A stretch of 19,985 nucleotides of DNA. Origin: Bacillota bacterium. GTDB lineage: Bacteria > Bacillota > Bacilli > Alicyclobacillales > Alicyclobacillaceae. This document shows positions 1 to 7,632 of the stretch, piece by piece (positions within the stretch are counted from its first letter, which is position 1; every line of letters begins with the position of its first letter). Both the position numbers and the translations under genes were made by a program. The notes under the pieces are model-generated. The model saw only the letters and a list, made by a program, of their open reading frames with translations. It searched no databases and was not told the DNA's origin. The stretch covers positions 1 through 19,985 of the forward strand of contig JAKADF010000008.1 in the NCBI GenBank assembly GCA_021820805.1. The letters are read 5' to 3'.

Positions 1-1
1 A

Positions 2-544
2 GTAAAGATTACTGCTGAAGTAACACCTCATCATCTATTGCTTACTGACGATGTCATTCAAAGTGATGACGCTAATTATAAAGTGAATCCACCCCTTAGA
101 AGTGATTTCGACAGGGTTTCCTGTGTTGAGGCATTTTTGGATGGCACAATTGAAATGGTAGCCACCGACCATGCGCCCCATTCTGATGAGGAAAAAGCGA
201 AAGGTATTTCATCTGCACCATTTGGGATGGTGGGCATTGAAACGGCATTTCCGCTCTTATACACCCACTTTGTTTTGCCTCATCGCATGAAACTATCTGA
301 GCTTGTCCGCCGAATGTCTACGCAGCCTGCTCGTGAATTTCACCTGCAAGGCGGCGTGCTTAGAGTTGGCGCAAGAGCAGATATTGTGGCAGTCGATTTA
401 AAAACAGAACGAATCATAGACTCGAAGAAGTTTTATTCAAAGGGTCACAATACGCCATTTGAGGGCTTTAGTGCACGAGGGTTCTCGACGATGACCATGT
501 GTGCTGGGAATGTGATATATCGCGAAGGGGGAGTCGCCAAATGA
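2..544 (+). CDS. pyrC: Dihydroorotase, C-terminal part (5' end outside window)
   Basis: Zinc-dependent dihydroorotase, which cyclises N-carbamoyl-aspartate to dihydroorotate in the third step of UMP synthesis in the cytosol. The frame is open from base 2, so the gene begins upstream; 180 C-terminal residues are visible. The fragment opens with the family's EVTPHH segment, whose histidine is a metal ligand in class I dihydroorotases, and carries TDHAPH with the catalytic aspartate (codon 167-169). It continues through the GISSAPFG and GIETAFPLL stretches and ends with the usual amidohydrolase C-terminal strand region (GARADIVAVDL). The stop codon overlaps the carA start as ATGA (541-544), implying translational coupling. 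Nothing looks broken. The internal TTG at 38 is only a leucine codon of the truncated gene, not a real start. Confidence 0.96.
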   Translation, partial: VKITAEVTPHHLLLTDDVIQSDDANYKVNPPLRSDFDRVSCVEAFLDGTIEMVATDHAPHSDEEKAKGISSAPFGMVGIETAFPLLYTHFVLPHRMKLSELVRRMSTQPAREFHLQGGVLRVGARADIVAVDLKTERIIDSKKFYSKGHNTPFEGFSARGFSTMTMCAGNVIYREGGVAK

Positions 545-1659
545 CTACTTTTACAGAATCTAATGGACGGGCAGCTAGACTTGTTCTTGAAAATGGCATT
601 ACATTAACCGGGCGAGCATTTGGCGCAGAGGGGGAAGTATTCGGAGAGATTGTATTTAATACGAGCATGATTGGTTATCAAGAAATATTAACCGACCCTT
701 CGTATTACGGCCAAATTGTTACCATGACCTACCCACTGATTGGTAACTATGGAGTGAATGTAGACGATGTGGAATCGAGAAGGCCAAGTGTCAGTGGATT
801 TGTGGTTCGTGAATTCAGTGAACTGCCAAGTCATTTTAAAAGCCTCGGAACTCTAAACGATTACTTACGAGAAAATAACATTATTGGTATTAGTGAGATA
901 GATACGCGTAAAGTTACGAAGATGATTCGGAGCAATGGAACGATGAAGGCAGCTCTCACAACGTTAAATACTTCAGTAAATGAGTTGCTTGCTCGAATCG
1001 CAAAACATTTTTTAAGAAACCAAATTGACCATGTAACAACTGCAACACCATATCGCTGTCCGGGTGAAGGGAGACGCGTTGTAGCTGTGGATTTTGGAAT
1101 GAAAGCAGGCATCGTCCGGTCTCTGCTTGCAAGAGACTGTGATGTAATTGTTGTCCCTGCTAGAACCACTGCGAAGGAAATCCTGGCTTGGCGTCCTCAT
1201 GGCGTAATGCTAAGTAATGGACCTGGAGATCCGATTGATGTGCCATATGGAATTGAAATGTTGCAGGAGTTATTAGGAAAGGTCCCGATATTCGCTATTT
1301 GCTTAGGCCATCAATTAATGGCGCTCGCTTGTGGTGCACGTACCGAAAAAATGAAGTTTGGACACAGAGGCGGAAATCATCCTGTACGCGATTTGCGCAC
1401 AGGGAGGGTGTCAATTACGTCCCAAAATCATGGGTATGTAGTAAATCCGAAGTCTTTAGAAGGTACAGACCTGGAACTTACTCACATTAATCAAAATGAC
1501 GGCACAGTAGAAGGAATGATTCATAAGAAATTTCCTGCTTTTTGTGTTCAGTACCATCCAGAAGCTCGTCCGGGCCCGGATGACTCAGATTATTTGTTTG
1601 ATGACTTCATGAAAATGATGGACGAAGTACGCGAAGGGAGATGGGTACCTAATGCCTAA
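541..1659 (+). CDS. carA: Carbamoyl-phosphate synthase small (glutaminase) subunit
   Basis: Glutamine amidotransferase subunit of carbamoyl-phosphate synthase; it hydrolyses glutamine and channels ammonia to CarB. The protein has 372 residues, normal for the family. The N-terminal CPSase small-chain domain (about 12-140: [34 protein letters not shown]) is followed by a class I GATase domain (about 180-360). The nucleophile is Cys254 in FAICLGHQL, with the His339/Glu341 pair in [12 protein letters not shown] chose ATG 541, not upstream in-frame codons from 499, because the family N-terminus begins close to here, a GAAGGGGGAG Shine-Dalgarno lies just upstream, and the ATG overlaps the pyrC stop. 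Its 3' end overlaps carB by 8 nt. Placement inside the pyr cluster suggests regulation by pyrimidines; an arginine-specific paralogue elsewhere cannot be excluded. Confidence 0.97.
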   Translation: MTTFTESNGRAARLVLENGITLTGRAFGAEGEVFGEIVFNTSMIGYQEILTDPSYYGQIVTMTYPLIGNYGVNVDDVESRRPSVSGFVVREFSELPSHFKSLGTLNDYLRENNIIGISEIDTRKVTKMIRSNGTMKAALTTLNTSVNELLARIAKHFLRNQIDHVTTATPYRCPGEGRRVVAVDFGMKAGIVRSLLARDCDVIVVPARTTAKEILAWRPHGVMLSNGPGDPIDVPYGIEMLQELLGKVPIFAICLGHQLMALACGARTEKMKFGHRGGNHPVRDLRTGRVSITSQNHGYVVNPKSLEGTDLELTHINQNDGTVEGMIHKKFPAFCVQYHPEARPGPDDSDYLFDDFMKMMDEVREGRWVPNA

Positions 1660-4600
1660 AAGAACAGATCTTAAGAAAATCATGGTGATTGGCAGCGGCC
1701 CAATCACAATTGGTCAAGCAGCAGAATTTGATTACGCGGGTACCCAAGCATGTGAAGCGTTGAGGGAAGAAGGTTATGAAGTGGTGCTGGTTAATTCTAA
1801 CCCGGCTACTATCATGACAGACCCTGAAATGGCGGATAAGGTTTATATTGAACCAATTACTCTTGATTTTGTTGCGCAAATTATTCGTAAAGAAAAGCCG
1901 GATGGACTGCTTCCAACCCTTGGTGGACAAACGGGGCTAAATATGGCTGTTGAACTTGCAAAGAGTGGTGTGCTGGATGAGCAAAACGTGGAGCTTCTAG
2001 GCACCCAGCTCGAAGCAATTGAAAAAGCAGAGGATAGAGAAAAGTTTCGTGCACTTATGGCTGAACTTGGCCAGCCTGTTCCGGAAAGTGAAATTGTGCA
2101 CGATTTTGAAGGTGCAAAGGTGTTTGCAAGTGAAATTGGGTTCCCAATTATCATCCGTCCGGCTTACACACTTGGCGGCACTGGAGGAGGTATCGCTTAC
2201 AACTGGGAACAATATAGTGAGATTGTTGAACTCGGACTTACTCTTTCACCAATTCATCAAGTCTTGGTTGAACGCAGTATTGCTGGATATAAAGAGATTG
2301 AATATGAGGTAATGCGCGACGCTAATGATACCTGCATTGTTGTTTGCAATATGGAGAATTTCGACCCCGTTGGCGTTCATACTGGAGACAGCATCGTAGC
2401 AGCCCCAAGCCAAACGCTGTCGGACAGTGATTACCAGATGCTCCGCAGTGCAAGTATAAAAATCATTCGTGCCCTCCAAATCGAAGGTGGATGCAATGTC
2501 CAACTTGCTCTAGACCCGAACAGCCAAGATTACTATGTAATTGAAGTTAACCCTAGAGTCAGCCGCTCAAGCGCTCTTGCGTCAAAAGCAACTGGGTATC
2601 CAATTGCAAAAGTTGCTGCAAAAATTGCTGCAGGGTATCGGTTACATGAAATTAAAAATCCGGTAACCGGAGAAACTTATGCATCTTTCGAACCGGCTCT
2701 AGATTATGTGGTAACAAAAATCCCGCGGTGGCCTTTTGATAAATTCCTAAGCGCAAATCGCAAGCTTGGCACACAAATGAAAGCAACTGGAGAAGTAATG
2801 GCGATAGGGCGAAATTTTGAAGAGTCGCTGATGAAAGCAATTCGTTCATTGGAAATTGGGCTCGACTCCCTTTTGTATCCAAAAGCTGCCACGTGGTCAA
2901 TCGAAGAAATTGAACGTCGTTTATTTGAAGCGGATGATGAACGGTTGTTCGTAATTGCTGAGGCAATTCGCCGCAGGGTAACTTTGGAAAGGATTTTCGA
3001 TATTTCTAAGATTGACATTTGGTTTTTAAGAAGAATTGCACACTTAGTAGAAATTGAGCAGTCTTTGAATACGCTCAAATCTCCAGGCATTCAATTTGCA
3101 GATTTCGCTGAGATGCACAGTGACTTGATTGTACACGCAAAGCGCTGCGGATTCCCGGACACTGCACTTTCGCGGTTGCTTGATGTATCACCGGCTGAAA
3201 TTCGAGCATGGCGAAAGAGTGTTCATATGACCCCAGTTTTCAAGATGGTTGATACCTGTGCAGGTGAGTTTGCTGCCTCTACTCCATATTATTACAGTAC
3301 CTATGAAGAAGAGGACGAGGTAATTTCGGGTTCAAAGAAAAAGGTACTTGTTCTCGGATCCGGTCCAATTCGCATCGGACAGGGAATCGAGTTTGACTAC
3401 TGCTCCGTTCATGCTGCACTTGCCATAAGGGACTCTGGTTATGAAGCAATTATCGTAAACAATAATCCAGAGACGGTTTCAACAGACTTTAATACATCTG
3501 ACAGGCTTTATTTTGAACCTTTACACGTTGAAGATGTTATGAACGTTATAGACAGAGAGCAGCCAGAAGGTGTTATTGTTCAGTTTGGCGGCCAAACTGC
3601 AATCAACCTGGCCGAGCCGCTTGCAAAACATGGTGTAACGATTTTTGGAACATCACTTTCTGATATCGATAATGCAGAAGACCGTGAAAAGTTTGATTCA
3701 CTCTTGAGTGAATTAGATATTCCAAGGCCTGCTGGGTTTACTGTGGTTTCAGCGGATGGTGCTCTGGAAGCAGCCAATAAACTTGGGTATCCTGTTTTGG
3801 TCCGTCCTTCCTATTTTTTAGGCGGCAGGGCAATGCAAATTATTTATTCCGATGACGATTTAGCGACATATATGGCTGAAGCTGTGCAAGCGTCGAAGAG
3901 CCATCCAGTATTAATCGACAGATATCTCCAAGGAGTAGAGGTTGAGGTAGATGCGATTAGCGACGGGGAGACGGTCGTGATTCCAGGCATTATGGAACAT
4001 ATAGAGCGCGCTGGGGTGCACTCTGGTGACTCCATTGCTGTTTATCCTCCGCAGCATTTAACGAAAGACATTCAAGAAACACTCGTCGATTATACAATTA
4101 AATTAACTCAAGGGTTACATGTTAAAGGATTAATCAATATTCAGTTTGTTGTACAAGGGAAAGACGTGTATGTGTTAGAAGTAAACCCGAGGTCATCTCG
4201 AACGGTGCCATTCTTATCCAAAGTTACAGGCGTCAATATGGTAGATCTAGCGATGAAAGCTGTTTTAGGCGAGAAATCCTTGGCAGATTTTGGGTACCAA
4301 ACAGGGTTAATGCAAGAACCGAATCAAGTCAGCGTTAAGGTGCCTGTGTTTTCATTCGCAAAACTTCGAGGTGTAGATATTAACCTTGGCCCTGAGATGA
4401 AGTCAACTGGCGAGGTTATGGGCAGCGAACGGACATTTGAGAAAGCATTGTATAAAGGAATGCTCGCAGCAGGCATGTCGATTCCAACCTATGGGACAAT
4501 ACTCGTAACAGTTGCTGACAAAGACAAAGATGAAGCGTGGCCGATTGTCGAAGGGTTTGCTGAACTCGGGTTTCGAATAGCGGCTACAGAAGGAACAGCA

Positions 4601-4888
4601 AGATACTTAAAAAACAACGGATTGTCTGTACGAATTGTGAATAAGCTGCATCAGGGGACGCCCAATATTTCAGATGATATTCGCGAAGGAAAAATTCAAC
4701 TTGTCATTAATACGCTCACGAAAGGTATAAAGCCGCAGCGTGATGGTTTTCTGATTCGCCGCACGGCGGTCGAACATGGTGTACCTTGTCTTACATCACT
4801 AGATACAGCACGTTCAATGCTCGAAGTTCTCCGCACCATTCGATTTAGAGCTGTTCCGTTAACGAAAAAGGTTGGTGCAAGTCGTTGA
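1652..4888 (+). CDS. carB: Carbamoyl-phosphate synthase large subunit
   Basis: Makes carbamoyl phosphate from bicarbonate, ammonia and two ATP, for pyrimidine synthesis in this operon. At 1078 residues it is full length. Two homologous ATP-grasp halves are clear. The carboxyphosphate half starts [20 protein letters not shown] near residue 8, with [10 protein letters not shown]. The carbamoyl-phosphate half starts [20 protein letters not shown] near 562, with [10 protein letters not shown]. Both halves have their ATP-binding and metal-ligand segments ([40 protein letters not shown]). An oligomerisation domain lies between them. An MGS-like allosteric domain (about 945-1078, [17 protein letters not shown] and NTLTKG) ends the protein; in relatives it binds effectors such as UMP. 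ATG 1652 lies inside the carA 3' end, with GAAGGGAG about 11 nt upstream. The stop overlaps an in-frame TTG of the pyrF reading frame. Confidence 0.98.
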   Translation: MPKRTDLKKIMVIGSGPITIGQAAEFDYAGTQACEALREEGYEVVLVNSNPATIMTDPEMADKVYIEPITLDFVAQIIRKEKPDGLLPTLGGQTGLNMAVELAKSGVLDEQNVELLGTQLEAIEKAEDREKFRALMAELGQPVPESEIVHDFEGAKVFASEIGFPIIIRPAYTLGGTGGGIAYNWEQYSEIVELGLTLSPIHQVLVERSIAGYKEIEYEVMRDANDTCIVVCNMENFDPVGVHTGDSIVAAPSQTLSDSDYQMLRSASIKIIRALQIEGGCNVQLALDPNSQDYYVIEVNPRVSRSSALASKATGYPIAKVAAKIAAGYRLHEIKNPVTGETYASFEPALDYVVTKIPRWPFDKFLSANRKLGTQMKATGEVMAIGRNFEESLMKAIRSLEIGLDSLLYPKAATWSIEEIERRLFEADDERLFVIAEAIRRRVTLERIFDISKIDIWFLRRIAHLVEIEQSLNTLKSPGIQFADFAEMHSDLIVHAKRCGFPDTALSRLLDVSPAEIRAWRKSVHMTPVFKMVDTCAGEFAASTPYYYSTYEEEDEVISGSKKKVLVLGSGPIRIGQGIEFDYCSVHAALAIRDSGYEAIIVNNNPETVSTDFNTSDRLYFEPLHVEDVMNVIDREQPEGVIVQFGGQTAINLAEPLAKHGVTIFGTSLSDIDNAEDREKFDSLLSELDIPRPAGFTVVSADGALEAANKLGYPVLVRPSYFLGGRAMQIIYSDDDLATYMAEAVQASKSHPVLIDRYLQGVEVEVDAISDGETVVIPGIMEHIERAGVHSGDSIAVYPPQHLTKDIQETLVDYTIKLTQGLHVKGLINIQFVVQGKDVYVLEVNPRSSRTVPFLSKVTGVNMVDLAMKAVLGEKSLADFGYQTGLMQEPNQVSVKVPVFSFAKLRGVDINLGPEMKSTGEVMGSERTFEKALYKGMLAAGMSIPTYGTILVTVADKDKDEAWPIVEGFAELGFRIAATEGTARYLKNNGLSVRIVNKLHQGTPNISDDIREGKIQLVINTLTKGIKPQRDGFLIRRTAVEHGVPCLTSLDTARSMLEVLRTIRFRAVPLTKKVGASR

Positions 4889-4953
4889 GTCAAGATGATG
4901 TGGATGTAACTCGAACGCTACTTTTAGATGATAAATACCGGAGTGTAAGAAAA

Positions 4954-5646
4954 ATGTCTTACATTGCGCTTGATGTTCCTAGCATAGACAACGCTTTAAA
5001 GTGGGTTGAATTTTTTGACGATATCGTTGACGGCTATAAGATTGGATTACAATTATTTCACGCTGGAGGAGAAAGAATTGTCGATGAGCTGTTGAAGCGG
5101 GAAAAACGGGTTTTTTTGGATATGAAACTCCATGACATTCCTAACACAGTTAAAGGTGCTCTTCGTGCAATTTGTGATTCGCCGATAGAAATGATTAATG
5201 TACACGCCCTTGGCGGCAGAAGGATGATGGAAGCCGCGAGAAGTGCTGTAGATGATTCTCCGTATCATCCATTACTTATCGCTGTTACAATTTTGACGAG
5301 TATGTCGGACGGTGAACTTACTGCTGTTGGAATTGAAAAGGGAGCTTTGTCAGAAGTTGAAAAACTTGCCGTTCTTGCAGAATGCTCCGGCATGGATGGT
5401 GTAGTTGCTTCTGCGAAAGAGCTTTCCTCGATTAGACGGGTGACAGCCTCCACATTCGAGATTGTAGTTCCGGGCACTAGACCAGTTGGCGCAATACTTC
5501 ACGATCAACAGCGTACACTTACGCCAGGCGAGGCCGTCGCACAAGGTGCGTCGCACCTTGTGCTGGGCAGGGCAGTTTTACAAGCGGATCGCCCCCTTAA
5601 GGCGCTTTTCGAAATATGGGACGATATGCGAAATAACCTGGTCTAG
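4954..5646 (+). CDS. pyrF: Orotidine-5'-phosphate decarboxylase
   Basis: Decarboxylates OMP to UMP, the last step of de novo pyrimidine synthesis. With ATG 4954 the protein has 230 residues, typical for the short bacterial (group 1) enzyme. It starts MSYIALDVPS, where family members normally begin. The catalytic Asp56-x-Lys58-xx-Asp61 cluster is in FLDMKLHDIPNTV. The phosphate-binding C-terminal motif VPGTRP...DQQRTLTPGEA...LVLGRAV is present. A GGAG site at 4940-4943 sits 10 nt before this ATG. The frame is open back to TTG 4885, which overlaps the carB stop and would add 23 unusual residues. That start has only a weak ribosome site, so I prefer 4954, but coupled initiation at 4885 is possible. 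pyrK and pyrD, usual neighbours in Bacillus, are absent here. Confidence 0.95.
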   Translation: MSYIALDVPSIDNALKWVEFFDDIVDGYKIGLQLFHAGGERIVDELLKREKRVFLDMKLHDIPNTVKGALRAICDSPIEMINVHALGGRRMMEAARSAVDDSPYHPLLIAVTILTSMSDGELTAVGIEKGALSEVEKLAVLAECSGMDGVVASAKELSSIRRVTASTFEIVVPGTRPVGAILHDQQRTLTPGEAVAQGASHLVLGRAVLQADRPLKALFEIWDDMRNNLV

Positions 5647-5668
5647 GTACGTGTAAGGAGACTTTTTT

Positions 5669-5692
5669 GTGAAAGGACTAGGAATGAGTTGA
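5669..5692 (+). CDS. Putative seven-codon leader ORF coupled to pyrE
   Basis: The best Shine-Dalgarno in the pyrF-pyrE gap, AAGGAG at 5655-5660, is 8 nt before a GTG that opens a frame of only seven codons (V/M-K-G-L-G-M-S) and stops at TGA 5690-5692. That stop overlaps the TTG start of pyrE (5689-5691, TTGA). The AAGGAG itself is 28 nt from the pyrE start, too far to serve it directly. I infer that ribosomes terminating on the leader reinitiate at pyrE. This rests on geometry only; there is no homology, and the peptide may have no function of its own. Confidence 0.3.
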   Translation: MKGLGMS

Positions 5693-6351
5693 AATATGAT
5701 AATGATATTTTCTTAGATGGACCCGTCAACTTAGGGAATACGATAGCCGATGGATTATTGCAGATTGGAGCAGTTGAACTCAGTCCTAAAGACCCATTTA
5801 CATGGTCATCAGGTTGGAAATCACCAATTTACTGCGATAATCGTTTGATTTTGAGTTATCCGATTTTAAGGGACCTTGTCATAGACGGCTACGAGGAGAT
5901 TGTCAAACAAACATTTCCATCCGCTGATGTAATTGTTGGGACTGCAACGGGTGGAATAGCGCCTGCGGCACTGCTTTCACAGCGTCTCGGACTGCCAATG
6001 GTATATGTACGAAGTGGTGCAAAGGACCATGGAAAGCAAAAGAGAATTGAAGGAAAGCTAGTACTTGGTTCGCACGCCATTGTTATCGAAGATACGTTGT
6101 CTACAGGTAAGTCTTCATACAGTGCTGTCGAAGCTGTGCAAGAAGAAGGAGTGCATGTTTCGGCTGTCTTCACAGTTCTATCATATGATTTTGATGTTGC
6201 AAAGGCACTTGCAAGAAAAGTAGGAGTTCCAGCTTACAGGCTTGTTCACTATCAAGCGCTAATTGATGTAGCCGTTCGCGGCGGATATGTTTCATCAGAA
6301 GATGTGGATTTACTGCTTTCATGGCGTAAATCACCAGAAACGTTTGGTTAA
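5689..6351 (+). CDS. pyrE: Orotate phosphoribosyltransferase
   Basis: Transfers phosphoribose from PRPP to orotate, giving OMP, the substrate of the neighbouring pyrF product. The protein has 220 residues, slightly longer than B. subtilis PyrE (about 216). The N-terminal FTWSSGWKSPIYCDNR segment, the flexible catalytic loop (about 106-122: YVRSGAKDHGKQKRIEG, with Lys112, His114 and Lys116) and the PRPP-binding motif at 130-142 (IVIEDTLSTGKSS) are intact. The only usable start is TTG 5689: the frame runs from the pyrF stop to this codon without another initiation codon, and downstream ATGs at the 5' end are out of frame. Only a weak AAAGGA lies 11 nt upstream. Last gene of the pyr operon; a strong terminator follows. 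Confidence 0.95.
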   Translation: MKYDNDIFLDGPVNLGNTIADGLLQIGAVELSPKDPFTWSSGWKSPIYCDNRLILSYPILRDLVIDGYEEIVKQTFPSADVIVGTATGGIAPAALLSQRLGLPMVYVRSGAKDHGKQKRIEGKLVLGSHAIVIEDTLSTGKSSYSAVEAVQEEGVHVSAVFTVLSYDFDVAKALARKVGVPAYRLVHYQALIDVAVRGGYVSSEDVDLLLSWRKSPETFG

Positions 6352-6376
6352 TTTCTGCCCGGTTGGTTAAAACAGC

Positions 6377-6432
6377 AAACTGCCCTGTCAAAACGGCATA
6401 GTTACCTTGCCTGTGGAGGGCAGTTTTGTTTT
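6377..6432 (+). terminator. Rho-independent terminator of the pyr operon
   Basis: The inverted repeat AAACTGCCCT (6377-6386) / AGGGCAGTTT (6417-6426) forms a 10-bp stem, followed by TTTTGTTTTTG. The loop is long (30 nt). It lies 25 nt after the pyrE stop. Read on the other strand, the stem is followed by GCTGTTTTAACC, so it may also stop transcription of the convergent nirK-like gene. Confidence 0.8.
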
Positions 6433-6446
6433 TGATGTAAGAATAA

Positions 6447-7448
6447 TTACGGAGAAACTACGAACACACCTTCTGCACCTTTTTCCGCATCACGCATGGA
6501 GTGGGTAAGGAAAGGGTATGTTCCCGCTTCTTTAAATGTTACCTTGAAGAGGGCGGCGTTGCCTGGAGATACTTCATACGACTGTACATGATATTCGTTA
6601 TTTGCCGAATTTCCAGACGCTTCCACGTCATCGAATATAGAGCCGACGATATGGAAGGAAGAGTCATTATTCGGGCCGGCGTTTACGAATGCAATTGTGA
6701 CTGGGACACCGACTTTAGCAGTTAGCGGCTTTGTTTGATATTGGAATGCATCGCCATTAAACACGACATAATCCGGTGATCCGTTCAACATTGTATGATA
6801 ATCGCCATTTTTGTAAAATTCACTTTGAACAATAGTGTACGTCGGCTTCGAGCCTCCAGGCGGTGTAACAATTACTGCGCCATACATTCCGTTTCCAATG
6901 TGCAGAATCATGGGTTCCATTGCACAATGGTACATATAAACTCCAGGCGTAAATACATCGAAATGAATCGTTTTTGTTTGATTCGGAGGCACAGCAATTC
7001 CTGTAAGATTCGGAGCAGCTTGGAGTGCGTGCAAGTCAATATCGTGCGCCATTGTAGGATCCAAATTAGTCAGGTTTAAAGTAACATGGTCTCCTTGTTG
7101 AAGATATAAAACAGGGCCGGGGACAGTGCCGTCAAATGTCCACGCATGATAAGTTACACCATTTGCGATTTGGACGTCAGTCTCCTCTGTTGTCATGTCA
7201 ATTGTTACGTTGTGCCCGTTTCGAACTAGCTTCATAGGTACGGGTTTTTGATTAATATGTTTCATCTCTGTACTGCTTTGAGCATTCGAATCGTTTGTAT
7301 TGTTTGCAGTACTATGTCCGGACGGAGCACATCCGACAACAGCCGTTAGGCCTGCGAGTGACAGTGCTGTTCCGATTACCTTCCAAACACTGAAATATGG
7401 GTGCAACATCAGACCATTGGTCTGTTTTTGTTGAAACAATTTTTTCAC
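6447..7448 (-). CDS. nirK: Copper-containing nitrite reductase-like lipoprotein
   Basis: Two-domain cupredoxin protein of the NirK family, which reduces nitrite to nitric oxide outside the cytoplasmic membrane. The 333-residue protein starts at GTG (7446-7448), with AGGAGG 10 nt upstream. A positively charged N-terminus, a hydrophobic stretch (about 22-39) and Cys40 in LTAVVGC look like a lipoprotein signal, so it is probably anchored on the outer face of the membrane. By position relative to known NirK motifs, the type 1 copper ligands are His135, Cys175, His183 and Met188. The type 2 ligands are His140, His174 and His316, and the catalytic Asp138 and His266 are present. All key residues are therefore conserved, which favours NirK over a laccase. 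No nitric oxide reductase or maturation gene is nearby. The electron donor is unknown; the family is known from Geobacillus. Confidence 0.85.
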   Translation of the reverse strand: MKKLFQQKQTNGLMLHPYFSVWKVIGTALSLAGLTAVVGCAPSGHSTANNTNDSNAQSSTEMKHINQKPVPMKLVRNGHNVTIDMTTEETDVQIANGVTYHAWTFDGTVPGPVLYLQQGDHVTLNLTNLDPTMAHDIDLHALQAAPNLTGIAVPPNQTKTIHFDVFTPGVYMYHCAMEPMILHIGNGMYGAVIVTPPGGSKPTYTIVQSEFYKNGDYHTMLNGSPDYVVFNGDAFQYQTKPLTAKVGVPVTIAFVNAGPNNDSSFHIVGSIFDDVEASGNSANNEYHVQSYEVSPGNAALFKVTFKEAGTYPFLTHSMRDAEKGAEGVFVVSP

Positions 7449-7493
7449 GTGAATAATGTCCTCCTAATGAAAAGATTAAGAGTTGCCTCGTAC

Positions 7494-7522
7494 ATCATAC
7501 ATGTATCAATTCTACGAGACAA
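7494..7522 (-). promoter_or_regulatory. Sigma-A-type promoter of the nirK-like gene with overlapping palindrome
   Basis: On the minus strand, TTGTCT (7517-7522) and TATGAT (7494-7499) are separated by exactly 17 nt, a close match to the vegetative consensus, about 45 nt upstream of the GTG start. A perfect 10-bp palindrome, ATACATGTAT (7497-7506), overlaps the -10 element. A second inverted repeat, CTCGTA (7487-7492) / TACGAG (7513-7518), brackets it, off-centre by 1 nt. The placement suggests a repressor or activator site; the regulator is unknown. Confidence 0.6.
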
Positions 7523-7564
7523 TGCGTTAGATCACGTTTTCCATCTCCGCAATTTCAAAATAAT

Positions 7565-7604
7565 GGGGCTGTCCTAAGTAACCAGCGTTACTTTGAACAG
7601 CCCC
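7565..7604 (-). terminator. Terminator hairpin downstream of glutamate dehydrogenase
   Basis: A long two-part stem: GGGGCTGT (7565-7572) pairs with ACAGCCCC (7597-7604). Inside it AAGTAAC (7576-7582) pairs with GTTACTT (7587-7593), across a 3x3 internal loop and a 4-nt apical loop (CAGC). On the minus strand ATTATTTTG follows the stem, which fits termination of the gdh transcript 29 nt after its stop. On the plus strand TGTTTTAATT follows, so it could work both ways. Confidence 0.8.
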
Positions 7605-7632
7605 TGTTTTAATTCAGTTTGGCCTACTTAGG

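Noticed and set aside
5647..5760. A possible frameshift joining the GTG at 5669 to the pyrE frame
   Set aside because: From TTG 5689 the PyrE N-terminus is already longer than usual before the conserved core, so no residues are missing. A short leader ORF explains the signals better.
1..6351. PyrR-type attenuators inside the pyr operon
   Set aside because: Gaps between the visible pyr genes are absent or under 70 nt and hold no antiterminator/terminator pair. Any attenuator would be upstream of the window.
6447..7448. Laccase or three-domain multicopper oxidase for the minus-strand copper protein
   Set aside because: It has two cupredoxin domains, one HC...H...M type 1 site and the NirK Asp and His catalytic residues. 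It lacks the HxH pattern of laccase trinuclear centres.
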